A stretch of 64,000 nucleotides of DNA from JACRLV01 sp045863555 (GTDB taxonomy: Bacteria; Planctomycetota; Phycisphaerae; UBA1845; Fen-1342). The stretch is from assembly GCA_045863555.1 (NCBI GenBank), contig BTUU01000004.1:248001-312000 (forward strand), read 5' to 3'. The position numbers were made by a program, and so were the translations under genes. The notes below the pieces were generated by a model that had not been told where the DNA came from, searched no databases, and was given only the letters and a program-made list of their open reading frames with translations. Positions 17,643 to 26,771 of this stretch are shown piece by piece. Position 1 is the stretch's first letter. The number at the start of each line of letters is the position of its first letter.

Positions 17643-17808
17643 GCGCGTCCTTGCAGTCAGCACTTTGAGCGAGATTCACGCCGGCGCAGAAGCGTCAAAC
17701 CGAAGACCCGAATGGGCCGCAGCCGTTCCGGCGGAAGAATCAGAGGCAGGTATGGTAGTCAATCCGCATCCATGCGGCCAGCAGGCTCACCGCTCGGCGT
17801 GACGGCGC

Positions 17809-20553
17809 TCAGCGCCGGGAAACCGTCGCCGGCCCGCGGCTCGCGGCGTCACTCACCGCGGCAAGAAGCTCGTCGGGGACGAACGGCTTGGCGAGGCAGG
17901 TCGCCCAGTCAAACCCGCGCAGCCGCTCCAGTTCTTCTTCCGTCGCGTATCCGGTGATGAACAGAATCGGCAGCTCCGGGTGGATCCGCCGCAGATCCGC
18001 CGCCAGTGCATCCCCCCGCTCGGTCCCCAGCCGGACATCGAGCACCGCCGCCGCGAGCGGCGTCGACTTCGCGATCTCGAGCGCCCCGGCGCAGTCGGCC
18101 GCCAGGTGCGGCCGGTACCCCGCGGACCGCAGCAGTTCGGCCGCCAGCGTACGGATCTGCGGTTCATCGTCCACGACAAGGATGTCCTCGCCGACCGGGA
18201 GGGCCGGGGGCGCGGCCGGCTGTTCAGCGACGGGCGTCGCGGACGGAAGCAGTACGCGGAAGGTCGCGCCGTCGCCCGGGCGGCTCTCGACCGTTGCCGT
18301 TCCGCCCGCCCGCCGCGCGATGCCATACACCGTCGCGAGCCCAAGGCCCGTTCCACGGTCCGACGACTTTGTCGTGAAAAACGGCTCGAAGACGCGGGGA
18401 AGGTGCTCCGCTGCGATGCCGGAGCCGGAATCGCGCACTTCGATCTCGGAATACGTCCCCGGTTGCCCGCGGAATAAGGCCGCCTCTTCTTCGCTCAGTT
18501 CAAGGCTCCGCGTCCGGATCGCAAACGTCCCGCGACGATCCATCGCATCAGCCGCGTTCGCCGCGAAGTTCACGATGATCTGCTCGATCCGGCCGACGTC
18601 GATGGCGACCATCGCCCCGCCCGCGTGAAGATCGTATTCCGCGGTGACGTTGGGCCCCAGAATCCGGTCGATCAGCGGACGGGCCGCCAGGATGGCGGCG
18701 TCGAGCACGGCGGATGCGGGCGTCGGGACGTCCCGGCCGCCGATTGCGAGGAGCTGTCGGACGAGGTTTGCGGCTCGATCCACGGCATCGCTCACGACAA
18801 CGAGCAGCCGTTCGGCGACATCCGGCGCGTGCCCGAGCGCCCGGCGGGCCTCCTCGACGCTGATTCGCATCGCGGTCAGGATGTTGTTGAAGTCGTGGGC
18901 CACGCCGCCCGCGAGAAGACCGATCGTCTCCATTTTCTGGAGATTCTGCATCTGGAGATCAAATCGCCGTCGTTCGGTGACGTCGCGAAGCATGACCTGG
19001 ATATGGCGCCGCCCCGCGAAGATGCACGGCCGCCCCGTCGCCTCCACGGTGATCGGACGCTTGTCGAGCCGGATCAGCTTCGCATCCGCCGGTGGTGCGG
19101 GGAGCTGCTCGTCCAGCACCATTCGAAACCGTCGCCGCAGCGCTTCCCGCGACTCGGGCGCGACGATTTCCGAGACCGGCCGTGCGGAGAGATCGCTGAG
19201 ATCTTTCGCCCCCAGCATCGCCACGGCCGCGGGATTCGCGAAGGAAAAATGCACGCCGTCGTGGACGAGAATCGCATCCGGGCAGAGTTCGACAAGGTCG
19301 CGATAGCGGTCCTCGCTCTCCCGGCTTCGACGCCGATGTCGAACGAGTTGCCAGATGATGATCGCCTGAAGCGCGGCCAGCCCGATCGCGACCGCCGTGA
19401 TCTCGCGCCGCCGCGTGCTCCAGATCGAATCGGGCTCGATCTGGACCAGGCTGCCGATCGGCAGGCGGGAGCGGTCGATTCTCCAGCGTTTGAGTTCCCG
19501 TCCGTCGAAGAGCGACGCGACGCTCAGTTCCCGTTCGATCGGGAGGCTCGACGCGGGCTCCCCGGCTGCGATCCTCGCCGCGTATTCGCCGGCCTTCTCG
19601 CCCTGGCGCAGCCCGCTCGTCATCCGTCCGCCGATGACCCCGTGGTCGAGCATGGTGTCAAACAGCCCGAAGACGGGCGCCGCCGCCGTCTGGCAGAAAT
19701 CCTTGAGCGGGTCATCCGCACTCGGCAGCGGGTCCGGCGTGAGCTGGTCATGTGCGAGCAGAAGAATGGCTGTGTTCGGTCCCAGCCGCGCGACGCGGTC
19801 CTTGAGCACGCGGCGGCTCGGCTCGACGATGTGCTCCACGGAAAAAGGCAGCGGATCACCGGCGAGAGTCTCTTTCGCAAGGTCGCGCAGGCCAGCCGCG
19901 AAACCGGACGGACTCGTTACGACGACCAGTCGCTCGAGTTCGGGCATCAGTTGCCCGATCATCCTGACCGCACCGCCGATGTCGATCCGCTCGATGATGC
20001 CGGTGGCGGGATGCCGCGAGCTGAGGCCGTCCGGAACATCCGTCGCCGCGCAGAACACGATGGACGCGCCGGGCGCGACGGCCTCCAGGTGCCGATCGAT
20101 GAAGAGCAGCGCGGGCGTATCAAGGGTAATCACCACCTTTGGCGGACTGGTCGCGTATTTCTCCCGCAATAGCTCCAGCAGGCGGGTCTCGATCTGCCGG
20201 CTCGGCCGCCGATCAATGTCAAGAAACTCAAAATGCAGCGCGTGACCCGTGCGCTGGTGATTTCGCAAGCCGTTTCGAATGCCGGTCATTTGACGCATCG
20301 AGTACGGCGTGTCGGCCGAATAGGAACTGAGGACGAGAATGCTGACGGGCTCCACCAGCTTCACGGCGGGCAAGGACGTCTGTGCGGCCGTCCCGGCCGC
20401 GGCCAGAAGCATGACCGCCGTCGCAATGCCCATACGCAGCCGAAACCCTCGCGCGTCGCGTCGATTGCCCACGAATAGCGGCTCCGAAACCGGGGCGGAC
20501 CCCTGCGAGGTCGCGCCCCGAGCGACGAAGCGTAACCCGGATGCGGAGGTCAT
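17809..20553 (-). CDS. Hybrid sensor histidine kinase (ABC-substrate-binding sensor, PAS, HisKA, HATPase, REC)
   Basis: The protein has about 914 residues. After a positively charged lead and signal/anchor helix (MGIATAVMLLAAAG), a periplasmic region (about 55-350) resembles ABC substrate-binding sensor domains (VSILVLSSYSADTPYSM, GASIVFCAATDVPDG). A membrane helix (ITAVAIGLAALQAIIIW), PAS domain, intact HisKA (GGVAHDFNNILTAMRIS), HATPase (IVNFAANAADAM, DSGSGI, RGTGLGLATVYG) and REC domain (ILVVDDEPQ, LDVRLG, LAKPF) follow. All catalytic residues look present. The start at 20553 is preferred because GGGGAG lies 4-5 nt upstream; ATGs at 20610 and 20433 are alternatives. No partner regulator is adjacent. 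The gene is divergent from the hydrolase lipoprotein. Confidence 0.85.
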   Translation of the reverse strand: MTSASGLRFVARGATSQGSAPVSEPLFVGNRRDARGFRLRMGIATAVMLLAAAGTAAQTSLPAVKLVEPVSILVLSSYSADTPYSMRQMTGIRNGLRNHQRTGHALHFEFLDIDRRPSRQIETRLLELLREKYATSPPKVVITLDTPALLFIDRHLEAVAPGASIVFCAATDVPDGLSSRHPATGIIERIDIGGAVRMIGQLMPELERLVVVTSPSGFAAGLRDLAKETLAGDPLPFSVEHIVEPSRRVLKDRVARLGPNTAILLLAHDQLTPDPLPSADDPLKDFCQTAAAPVFGLFDTMLDHGVIGGRMTSGLRQGEKAGEYAARIAAGEPASSLPIERELSVASLFDGRELKRWRIDRSRLPIGSLVQIEPDSIWSTRRREITAVAIGLAALQAIIIWQLVRHRRRSRESEDRYRDLVELCPDAILVHDGVHFSFANPAAVAMLGAKDLSDLSARPVSEIVAPESREALRRRFRMVLDEQLPAPPADAKLIRLDKRPITVEATGRPCIFAGRRHIQVMLRDVTERRRFDLQMQNLQKMETIGLLAGGVAHDFNNILTAMRISVEEARRALGHAPDVAERLLVVVSDAVDRAANLVRQLLAIGGRDVPTPASAVLDAAILAARPLIDRILGPNVTAEYDLHAGGAMVAIDVGRIEQIIVNFAANAADAMDRRGTFAIRTRSLELSEEEAALFRGQPGTYSEIEVRDSGSGIAAEHLPRVFEPFFTTKSSDRGTGLGLATVYGIARRAGGTATVESRPGDGATFRVLLPSATPVAEQPAAPPALPVGEDILVVDDEPQIRTLAAELLRSAGYRPHLAADCAGALEIAKSTPLAAAVLDVRLGTERGDALAADLRRIHPELPILFITGYATEEELERLRGFDWATCLAKPFVPDELLAAVSDAASRGPATVSRR

Positions 20554-20619
20554 ACAACTCCCCACGAGCCCGCCCGCACCGCGCCGTCGCAGCGCGATCG
20601 CCCCACGCACATGAGCATT

Positions 20620-20648
20620 TTGAGTTTCGGCGTCGTTCGGAGTATCAT
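20620..20648 (+). promoter_or_regulatory. Candidate promoter placing the start of transcription at the hydrolase ATG
   Basis: TTGAGT (20620-20625), 17-nt spacer, TATCAT (20643-20648; five of six). A start about 7 nt later falls at about 20655, next to the ATG at 20656, which has no Shine-Dalgarno sequence. A leaderless transcript is therefore plausible. Confidence 0.4.
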
Positions 20649-20655
20649 TCGGCCG

Positions 20656-22056
20656 ATGTCAGTTCCTTGGCGCGTTTTCACGGGTATATTCCCGCTCGTG
20701 GTTCTGTTCGGATGTGCCTCCGAGCAGTCCTTCCCCATTTCCGCCACCGAAGTCGTCCGCGTTTCCGACCCGGATCGGGCGATGGCGGCAACGACGCGCG
20801 AGTGGCTGGCGCTCGCTCACCATCGCCTGAACAGCTTCCTTCCCCCGGGGCACACGCCTCCGCTGCTGACCGAAGCGATGGGGCTTCCCGGTGGTGCGCC
20901 CGTAAGTGTCTATAAGTACTTTGACCGCGACCCGCGCGGGATGAACTCGATCTTCAGCAACCTCGGCGGGCTGCTCGGCACCGTGCAGGCAACCGGCTCA
21001 CGCTTCGGGCCGGCCTACCCCTCCGACTGGCCCGAGTTCGATGACGTCTGGATTCCCGTTGCCCCCGGCCTCGAGGTCGCGGGACGACTCGGCCTCGCGT
21101 GCGATGAAGCCGGCAATCCGATCATCACCGACTGCATCGTGATCCTCGCGGGGCTCTTCGGCGATAATTCAACGGTGCGCTCGCGCGACCTCGGCGTCGC
21201 GCTCCGCGAAGCCGGATTCCACGTCCTCTCGCTGGAACAGCGGGGCCACGGCTGGACCGAGTCACGTTACCCCGACCACCCCTATACCTTCGGAGTGCTC
21301 GAGGTCGGCGACATCATCGCCGCCGGCGAATGGCTCCAGAAACGCCCGGAGGTCCGCAGCACCGGACTCATCGGTTTCTGCTGGGGCGCGACGGAAGCCC
21401 TCCTGACCGCCTGGGAAGATGGCCGCGACGAAAATCACCCTGACGTCGCGGCCGGCCTCAAGGATCACCTCCGCACCCGTTCGGGCGAACGGGTGTTCAC
21501 GGCCGGGATCGTGGCGTTTTCCCCCCCGCTAGAGTTCGAACGACTCCTCGACCGCCTCGAGAATCGGGCCACGTGGTTCAGCAACCCCGTCTTCGCCGCG
21601 CTCAATGACATCGTCGACGCCCGTGCCCGACAGAAGGGTTACCCCGAACTCGACGGCGACCTTCGGGCCCTGACGCGTCTCGAGGCCGCGCGAGCCTGCC
21701 CCGACGATCCGGACTTCTTCGACGAGGGTATGCGCTATGTTCGCCTCATGCCCTACCGCGGCCTTGACGTGACCAACAAGCTGGAGTCGATTCGCGTGCC
21801 GACGCTCGTTGTCTATGGCATCGACGATCCGGTCGCGTCCGCCCAGTCCGTCGCCGACCTCCTGAGCCAGACGCAAAATCCCATGGTCGCGGGTGTGATT
21901 CTCCCCGGCGGCGGCCACTGCGGCTTCGCCCCCTATTCCAAGAACTACTTCTACAGCCTGCTGGTCAGCTTTTTCGATCGCGACCTCGGCGCGGCGGCCT
22001 GCGTAAATCGGAGCTTCGTCCGCGCCCGCGCGATGCCCAAGCGGCACGGGCCGTAA
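20656..22056 (+). CDS. Alpha/beta-hydrolase lipoprotein with putative Cys nucleophile
   Basis: The 466-residue protein has a lipoprotein signal ending PLVVLFGC (lipidated Cys20). The hydrolase core begins near residue 160 (DCIVILAGLFGD), with 'VLSLEQRGHGWTES' and the nucleophile elbow IGFCWGATEALL, where Cys242 occupies the place of the usual Ser, as in dienelactone hydrolases. A later Asp (VVYGIDDPVAS) and His (LPGGGHCGF) complete a triad. It is loosely like YheT-type hydrolases. The ATG at 20656 is chosen because it begins the lipoprotein signal; an in-frame ATG at 20611 would put a charged lead in front and overlap the promoter. The next gene starts 5 nt downstream. Confidence 0.78.
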   Translation: MSVPWRVFTGIFPLVVLFGCASEQSFPISATEVVRVSDPDRAMAATTREWLALAHHRLNSFLPPGHTPPLLTEAMGLPGGAPVSVYKYFDRDPRGMNSIFSNLGGLLGTVQATGSRFGPAYPSDWPEFDDVWIPVAPGLEVAGRLGLACDEAGNPIITDCIVILAGLFGDNSTVRSRDLGVALREAGFHVLSLEQRGHGWTESRYPDHPYTFGVLEVGDIIAAGEWLQKRPEVRSTGLIGFCWGATEALLTAWEDGRDENHPDVAAGLKDHLRTRSGERVFTAGIVAFSPPLEFERLLDRLENRATWFSNPVFAALNDIVDARARQKGYPELDGDLRALTRLEAARACPDDPDFFDEGMRYVRLMPYRGLDVTNKLESIRVPTLVVYGIDDPVASAQSVADLLSQTQNPMVAGVILPGGGHCGFAPYSKNYFYSLLVSFFDRDLGAAACVNRSFVRARAMPKRHGP

Positions 22057-22061
22057 CCGCC

Positions 22062-23948
22062 ATGTCCGCCCGATGGGTTATTCAGCTCACCACCCTAATC
22101 GCCCTGTTGCCGGGCGTGTCGCATGCCCAATCGCCCGACGCCGCCCGCATCGCGCCGGCGGACGCCCTGGTGTACTGCGGATGGGGCGCTGACGAACATC
22201 CCTCGGTGCTATTCCGGGTCGGCCGGTCGCTTGTCAGTGCGCTGGCGAGCCGCTCACGCGCCGCGGAGGCTCCGATCCTCCCTCCGCTGCTCGACCTCGC
22301 CGACCGGCTCTTTTCGCACGCGGGCGGAGTCTGTCTCACCGAGATCGACTGGGCGGATGGAGACCCGCGATTCAGCGCACTCCTCGTGAGCTTCGCGGGA
22401 TCCGATGGCGATCACCTCTCGGAGCGGCTCGAACGACTGATTCGCGGCGTCGCCGCAACTGCGACGATGGAATCTCGCGAGATTGGCGGCGTGCCGTGTC
22501 GGTCCGTCCGACTGGGTGATTCTCCTCTGGTGCTCTTCTGGTGTCGCGACGGCGACCTGTGGCTCGCAAGCCTGGGCGAGCCCGCAATGGCTGCGGCAAT
22601 CGCCTCCGCCCGCGGCCGCGCGGCTTCCTCGCTCGCGGAATCCGAGGGACTTCGCTTCTGCCGGGCAAGAACGAGCAGCGGCCTCGACGCCGCCGATCCG
22701 ACGCGGAGTCTGCATCTCGAGTTCCGAGCGGATATCCCCGCACTCGCCGCCCGCCTTCGGCCCTTCGTCGACGCGATCGCCCCGGGCGGCGCCGCCGGAC
22801 TGGCGGACGCGCTGCGCGGCCTGGGACTCGCGAACACGCGCGCGATCTACTATCGCTCGCACGACACGCCCCGTGGACAGCTCAGCCGCTTCTTCCTGCA
22901 CTCGCCCGGCTCGCCCGGCGGCGTGCTCAGACTCTGGCAGCAAGCGCCCCTGACCGATGACGACCTCCGCGTCATTCCCGCGGATGCCTACTGGGCAATG
23001 GCGTTCAACTTTGACTTCGCCCGCGCCTGGGGTCAGCTCATCGACACGGCGGGTGACGTCGATCCCGCCTTCGCCGCCCAGCTCGAAAGCTCGCTCTCGC
23101 TGCTCGATACGCTGCTCGGAATGTCGGTCGCCGACGACTGGCTCGCCGCGTTCGGGGAGACCTGGGCGGTTTACGACGCCCCCGCCAACGGGGGATTTCT
23201 GCTCTCAGGAACGGTCTTCGTCATCGATGCGAAGGATCCCGACGCCATCGACCGCGTCTATCGCAAGTTCATCGGGCTCTTCACTTCGATCGCCGAGCCC
23301 GCCCTTCCGGGAGTGAATATCGCCGTGCGCGATTTCCCGGCCGACGGTCGCCAGTTCCGCTCGGCCGTGATCGGAGGGCTGCCCGCCCCCGTCGCCCTCA
23401 CGTGGACCTTTGTCGACCGGAAGATCATCATCGGCCTGACGCCCCAGGCCGTTCGCGCCGCCGCGGCGCAGGTCGATGCCGCCACTCGACGCAACAGCCT
23501 TCTCGACAACCCGGAATTCCGGTCCGGCCGGAGCGCGATTCCACCGGGGGCGTCGAGCATTTCGTTCACAAATGCGCGCCACCTGGCCTCGTTGCTCTAC
23601 CCGTTCGTGAATCACTACGCCCTGGCCCTCGGCTCGATGGCGTCGGTCGGGGGCGCGGGCGTGAATCTCGCCGAGTTTCCCACGCTCGACGAGACGCTGG
23701 CCGATTGCCACTCCGTCGTGGGCGGCGCCGCGCTCGACGACGATGGAATCCTCTACTGCCAGGTCGGCTCGGGGCTGTCGATCTGGAACCTGGCGTACGG
23801 CGGACTGCTCGCCAGCGTCTTTGTCATGCCCCTCGCGGCGGAGGTCGCCCCGCTGGCCCCGCCGGAGTCGCCGCAACCGCCGGCCTTTCAGCCGCTGCCC
23901 GCGTCGAAACCCGCACGCGGCCCCTCGGCGCCGCGCCGCACGCCCTGA
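22062..23948 (+). CDS. Large exported protein of unknown function
   Basis: The 628-residue protein starts with a signal peptide (VIQLTTLIALLPGVSHAQ). The rest is a soluble alpha/beta protein without recognised catalytic motifs. Its rhythm (IAPADALVYCGWGADEHPSVLFR, split; repeated 'W..A' and 'L..L' segments; long helices) recalls DUF3352-like exported proteins of planctomycetes, but this is only a resemblance. Near the C-terminus a hydrophobic stretch (YGGLLASVFVMPLAAEV) precedes a Pro-rich, basic tail. It lies 5 nt after the hydrolase lipoprotein, so the two are probably one transcript and may act together at the envelope. Confidence 0.72.
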   Translation: MSARWVIQLTTLIALLPGVSHAQSPDAARIAPADALVYCGWGADEHPSVLFRVGRSLVSALASRSRAAEAPILPPLLDLADRLFSHAGGVCLTEIDWADGDPRFSALLVSFAGSDGDHLSERLERLIRGVAATATMESREIGGVPCRSVRLGDSPLVLFWCRDGDLWLASLGEPAMAAAIASARGRAASSLAESEGLRFCRARTSSGLDAADPTRSLHLEFRADIPALAARLRPFVDAIAPGGAAGLADALRGLGLANTRAIYYRSHDTPRGQLSRFFLHSPGSPGGVLRLWQQAPLTDDDLRVIPADAYWAMAFNFDFARAWGQLIDTAGDVDPAFAAQLESSLSLLDTLLGMSVADDWLAAFGETWAVYDAPANGGFLLSGTVFVIDAKDPDAIDRVYRKFIGLFTSIAEPALPGVNIAVRDFPADGRQFRSAVIGGLPAPVALTWTFVDRKIIIGLTPQAVRAAAAQVDAATRRNSLLDNPEFRSGRSAIPPGASSISFTNARHLASLLYPFVNHYALALGSMASVGGAGVNLAEFPTLDETLADCHSVVGGAALDDDGILYCQVGSGLSIWNLAYGGLLASVFVMPLAAEVAPLAPPESPQPPAFQPLPASKPARGPSAPRRTP

Positions 23949-23956
23949 CAGCACGC

Positions 23957-23987
23957 GGGCGGCACGGCGAACAACGCCGGGCCGCCC
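23957..23987. terminator. Hairpin between convergent genes
   Basis: A 13-bp stem with one mismatch (arms 23957-23969 and 23975-23987, GGGCGGCACGGCG pairing with CGCCGGGCCGCCC) and a 5-nt loop AACAA lies between the exported protein and tpx, which converge. There is no long U-tract on either side, so it would be a weak or bidirectional terminator. Confidence 0.45.
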
Positions 23988-24040
23988 GAAATATCAGCCG
24001 TCAACCGCTGCCGGAATCAACCCGTTCAGCGGAGCGCCCG

Positions 24041-24547
24041 TCAAAGCGCCTTCGCGCACGCCAGCACCGCGTCGTAGTTCGGGTGCTCCGCGATCTCGGG
24101 CACGTACTCGGAGTACCGGACAACGTCACCCTTGTCGACCACGAACACCGCGCGACATTCGATGCGCAGGTCCGGAATCAGCGTGCCCCACGCCAGGCCG
24201 AAAGACGTGTCCTTGTGATCGCTGAGCGTGTGCAGGCGCTCGGGGTTGATGCCTTCCGCGCCGCAAAACCGCTTCTGTGCGGTCGGGAGATCCGCACTGA
24301 TCGTGTAGAACTCCACGGTTGTCAGCTTGGCCGCCTCTTCGTTGAACCGCTTCGTCTGCAGCGCACAGACCGGCGTATCGAGCGAGGGCACGACGCTGAT
24401 GATTCGCGCCTTGCCCGAAGTCGCACTCAGCTTGAGGTCGGTCACGAGGTCTTTCTTGAGCGTCGCGTCCGGGGCCTTGTCCCCCACCTTGATCTGCGGC
24501 CCGGCCAGCGTCAGCGGATTTCCCTTCAAAGTCACCGTGCGTGCCAT
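24041..24547 (-). CDS. tpx: Thiol peroxidase (atypical 2-Cys peroxiredoxin)
   Basis: The 168-residue enzyme reduces lipid and organic hydroperoxides using thioredoxin. The peroxidatic Cys61 is in VVPSLDTPVCALQTKRF and the resolving Cys95 is in QKRFCGAEG, the same positions as in the E. coli protein. The 'FGLAWGTLIPDLR' segment is also typical. The start is placed at 24547 because GGGAGAG lies 5-6 nt upstream; a longer in-frame ATG at 24577 is unlikely. It is a single gene, convergent with the large exported protein across a hairpin. Confidence 0.95.
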   Translation of the reverse strand: MARTVTLKGNPLTLAGPQIKVGDKAPDATLKKDLVTDLKLSATSGKARIISVVPSLDTPVCALQTKRFNEEAAKLTTVEFYTISADLPTAQKRFCGAEGINPERLHTLSDHKDTSFGLAWGTLIPDLRIECRAVFVVDKGDVVRYSEYVPEIAEHPNYDAVLACAKAL

Positions 24548-24678
24548 GTTGCTCTCCCTTTGAATCGAGGCCTGCAAGCCCGTGCCCGTCGCCGACGAGC
24601 CGGGGGCGAAGTTTGATGCCGCTGCGATTGTATGGCCGGGCGTCGAAGTTGGGCAGGCGGCCGCGCTCGCCTTGCAAA

Positions 24679-25257
24679 TTATCCGTCCGACGCAAGTGCG
24701 CTCACCTGGCCCGCGAGGCTCGGCCCGCGGTCCGAGCGGATGAGCGGCAGATTCGCCCGCGCATTCGCCAGCGCTGCCGCCTTCCCGGCCTTCGCCAGGG
24801 CGATCGCCGACTCGATGTCCGCCGCGAGGTTTTTATTGCCGATCTGCGCCAGCCGCGCCAGGTCGACCAGCGTGCTCCGGCAGAAGCTCGCCGTCTCGAT
24901 CGGAACCATGCATGCAATTTCCGCAGCGCTCGAAACTCGCACCGGCCGATCGGGATTCGACTTCTCCAGCTTGAACGCCGCCGAAAGTTCGCCATACGCC
25001 GACGCATCTTCGTCCATCAGGCCGCGAAGAAGCCGGTCGGCCCGCCCAAACCGCGAGTGCAGCTCCCGCACCTCCGCCTCGACGTCCGCATAGCGCGGCT
25101 TGCCGACCGTCAGCGCGCAGACCATCTTCCCCAGCGATGCCGCGAGCGCCCCGGCCAGCGCGGCCGCCGCCCCGCCGCCGGGGCAGGGAGCATCGGATCC
25201 GAGGTCATCCAGAAAACGCGCGACGGTGCATTCTGCAAAGCGGCCGATCTGTGACAT
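24679..25257 (-). CDS. Cyclodeaminase/cyclohydrolase-family protein (FTCD C-terminal domain-like)
   Basis: The 192-residue all-helical protein resembles the cyclodeaminase half of formiminotransferase-cyclodeaminase and stand-alone methenyl-THF cyclohydrolases (FchA). The diagnostic start is FLDDLGSDAPCPGGGAAAALAGALAASL (given here in overlapping parts), followed by 'KMVCALTVGKPRY' and an Asp-rich helix 'LMDEDASAYGELSAAF'. It probably interconverts folate one-carbon forms. ATG 25257 is chosen because MSQIGRFAECTVARFL matches the usual N-terminus of the family; an upstream ATG at 25359 adds a basic lead. It is divergent from murD. Confidence 0.85.
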   Translation of the reverse strand: MSQIGRFAECTVARFLDDLGSDAPCPGGGAAAALAGALAASLGKMVCALTVGKPRYADVEAEVRELHSRFGRADRLLRGLMDEDASAYGELSAAFKLEKSNPDRPVRVSSAAEIACMVPIETASFCRSTLVDLARLAQIGNKNLAADIESAIALAKAGKAAALANARANLPLIRSDRGPSLAGQVSALASDG

Positions 25258-25400
25258 GGCGGAATCGTACCGCGCCGCGACATGCCCGCGCTTTCGAAGC
25301 CTGGCGATGGTGATCGCGGCCGCCTTGGTTCGCACGCCGCCCGTGTTACGATGCCGCAACGGCGCCGGCTGGGCCCGCGTCGGGCTTCTGGAACCGTCTG

Positions 25401-26771
25401 ATGATCAGCGATTTTCACGGCGTCCGCGTCACGGTCATGGGCCTGGGTCGTTTCGAGGGCGGCGTCGGCGTGACGCGCTGGCTCGCCCGGCGCGGCGCGC
25501 GCGTGCTCGTGACCGACCAGGAACCGGCGGAAAAACTCGCCGGGTCCGTGCAACAGATCGCGGACCTGCCCGTCGAACTCCGCCTCGGCGGCCACGAGGA
25601 GCGCGATTTCCGCGAGGCCGATCTCATCGTTGTGAATCCGGCCGTCCCCCCCACCTCGCCGTTCCTGCAGGCCGCGGCGGCCGCGGGGGTGCCCGTAACA
25701 ACCGAGATCAACCTGTTCGTCGAACGGTGCCGCGCTCAAACCGTCGGAATCACGGGCTCCGTCGGCAAGAGCACCACCACCGCGATGATCGCGCACGCGC
25801 TGGAGCGCACGTTCTCCGGCCGGCGCGTCTGGGTCGGCGGCAACCTCGGGAAATCGCTGCTCGATTCGCTGGATCGGATCGCCGCGGAAGACGTCGTCGT
25901 CCTCGAACTCTCCAGTTTCCAGCTTGAGCGCACGCCCGCCGTCCGCTGGAGCCCGAATATCGCCGTCGTCACGAACATCACTCCCAACCACCTCGACTGG
26001 CACGGCGGATTCGCGGCCTACGCCGCCGCCAAGCTCAACATCGTCCGCTACCAGGACCCGGCGCGCGACGCGATCATCATCCACGACTCGCCGGAACTGC
26101 GCGGCTATTTTGACCAGCTTTTCGGCGATGTTGCGGGAATCTGGCGATATTCGCTCGACGGCGATACCCCCGTCGCCCGGCGGCAATCCACCCCGGCCGT
26201 CGATTGCGACGACCAGCGGCTGGCCTGGCCGGATCTTCAGCTCATTACGCCCGGCCGCCACAACCGAGAGAACGCCGCCGCCGCGCTGTCCGTCGCGCAC
26301 GTGCTCGGCGTCGACGCCCCGGCGGCCGCTGCGGCGCTGGCCGATTTCGCCGGCCTTGAACACCGCCTTCAGCGCGTCTGCGTCCGCGCGGGCGTCGCGT
26401 ATTACAACGACTCGAAGTCCACGACACCCGAATCCGCCATCACCGCCATCAATGCCATCGACGCCCCGCTCCTGCTGATCCTGGGCGGCTATGACAAGGG
26501 CAGCGACCTGACGCCCGTCGCCCGGCTCGCCGCCGCCCGGGCGAGGTTCTCCGCCTGCCTCGGCAAGACCGGCCCGGGCCTTCGTGACACGATCGTCGCC
26601 TCCGGCGGCGCGGCCGAGCTGTTTGAGACGTTCGAAGACGCGGTACGCGCGTGCCGCAGCCGCGCGCGGTCCGGCGATGCGGTGCTTCTCTCGCCCGCCT
26701 GTGCGTCCTGGGGCATGTTTGAGGACTTCCGCCGTCGCGGCGAGCTGTTCTGCCGGCTGGTCACGGCATGA
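25401..26771 (+). CDS. murD: UDP-N-acetylmuramoylalanine--D-glutamate ligase
   Basis: This 456-residue cytoplasmic ligase adds D-Glu to UDP-MurNAc-L-Ala in peptidoglycan synthesis. It has an N-terminal Rossmann-like domain (VTVMGLGRFEGGVGV), a central ATPase domain with P-loop GITGSVGKSTTT (about residues 116-127), ELSSFQLERT, and a C-terminal domain with YYNDSKSTTPESAI and LLILGGYDKGSDL. The P-loop usually reads GTNGKST; here TN is replaced by SV. It is separated from any division/cell-wall cluster and overlaps mutY by 4 nt (ATGA). Its presence shows that the organism keeps peptidoglycan precursor synthesis. Confidence 0.95.
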   Translation: MISDFHGVRVTVMGLGRFEGGVGVTRWLARRGARVLVTDQEPAEKLAGSVQQIADLPVELRLGGHEERDFREADLIVVNPAVPPTSPFLQAAAAAGVPVTTEINLFVERCRAQTVGITGSVGKSTTTAMIAHALERTFSGRRVWVGGNLGKSLLDSLDRIAAEDVVVLELSSFQLERTPAVRWSPNIAVVTNITPNHLDWHGGFAAYAAAKLNIVRYQDPARDAIIIHDSPELRGYFDQLFGDVAGIWRYSLDGDTPVARRQSTPAVDCDDQRLAWPDLQLITPGRHNRENAAAALSVAHVLGVDAPAAAAALADFAGLEHRLQRVCVRAGVAYYNDSKSTTPESAITAINAIDAPLLLILGGYDKGSDLTPVARLAAARARFSACLGKTGPGLRDTIVASGGAAELFETFEDAVRACRSRARSGDAVLLSPACASWGMFEDFRRRGELFCRLVTA

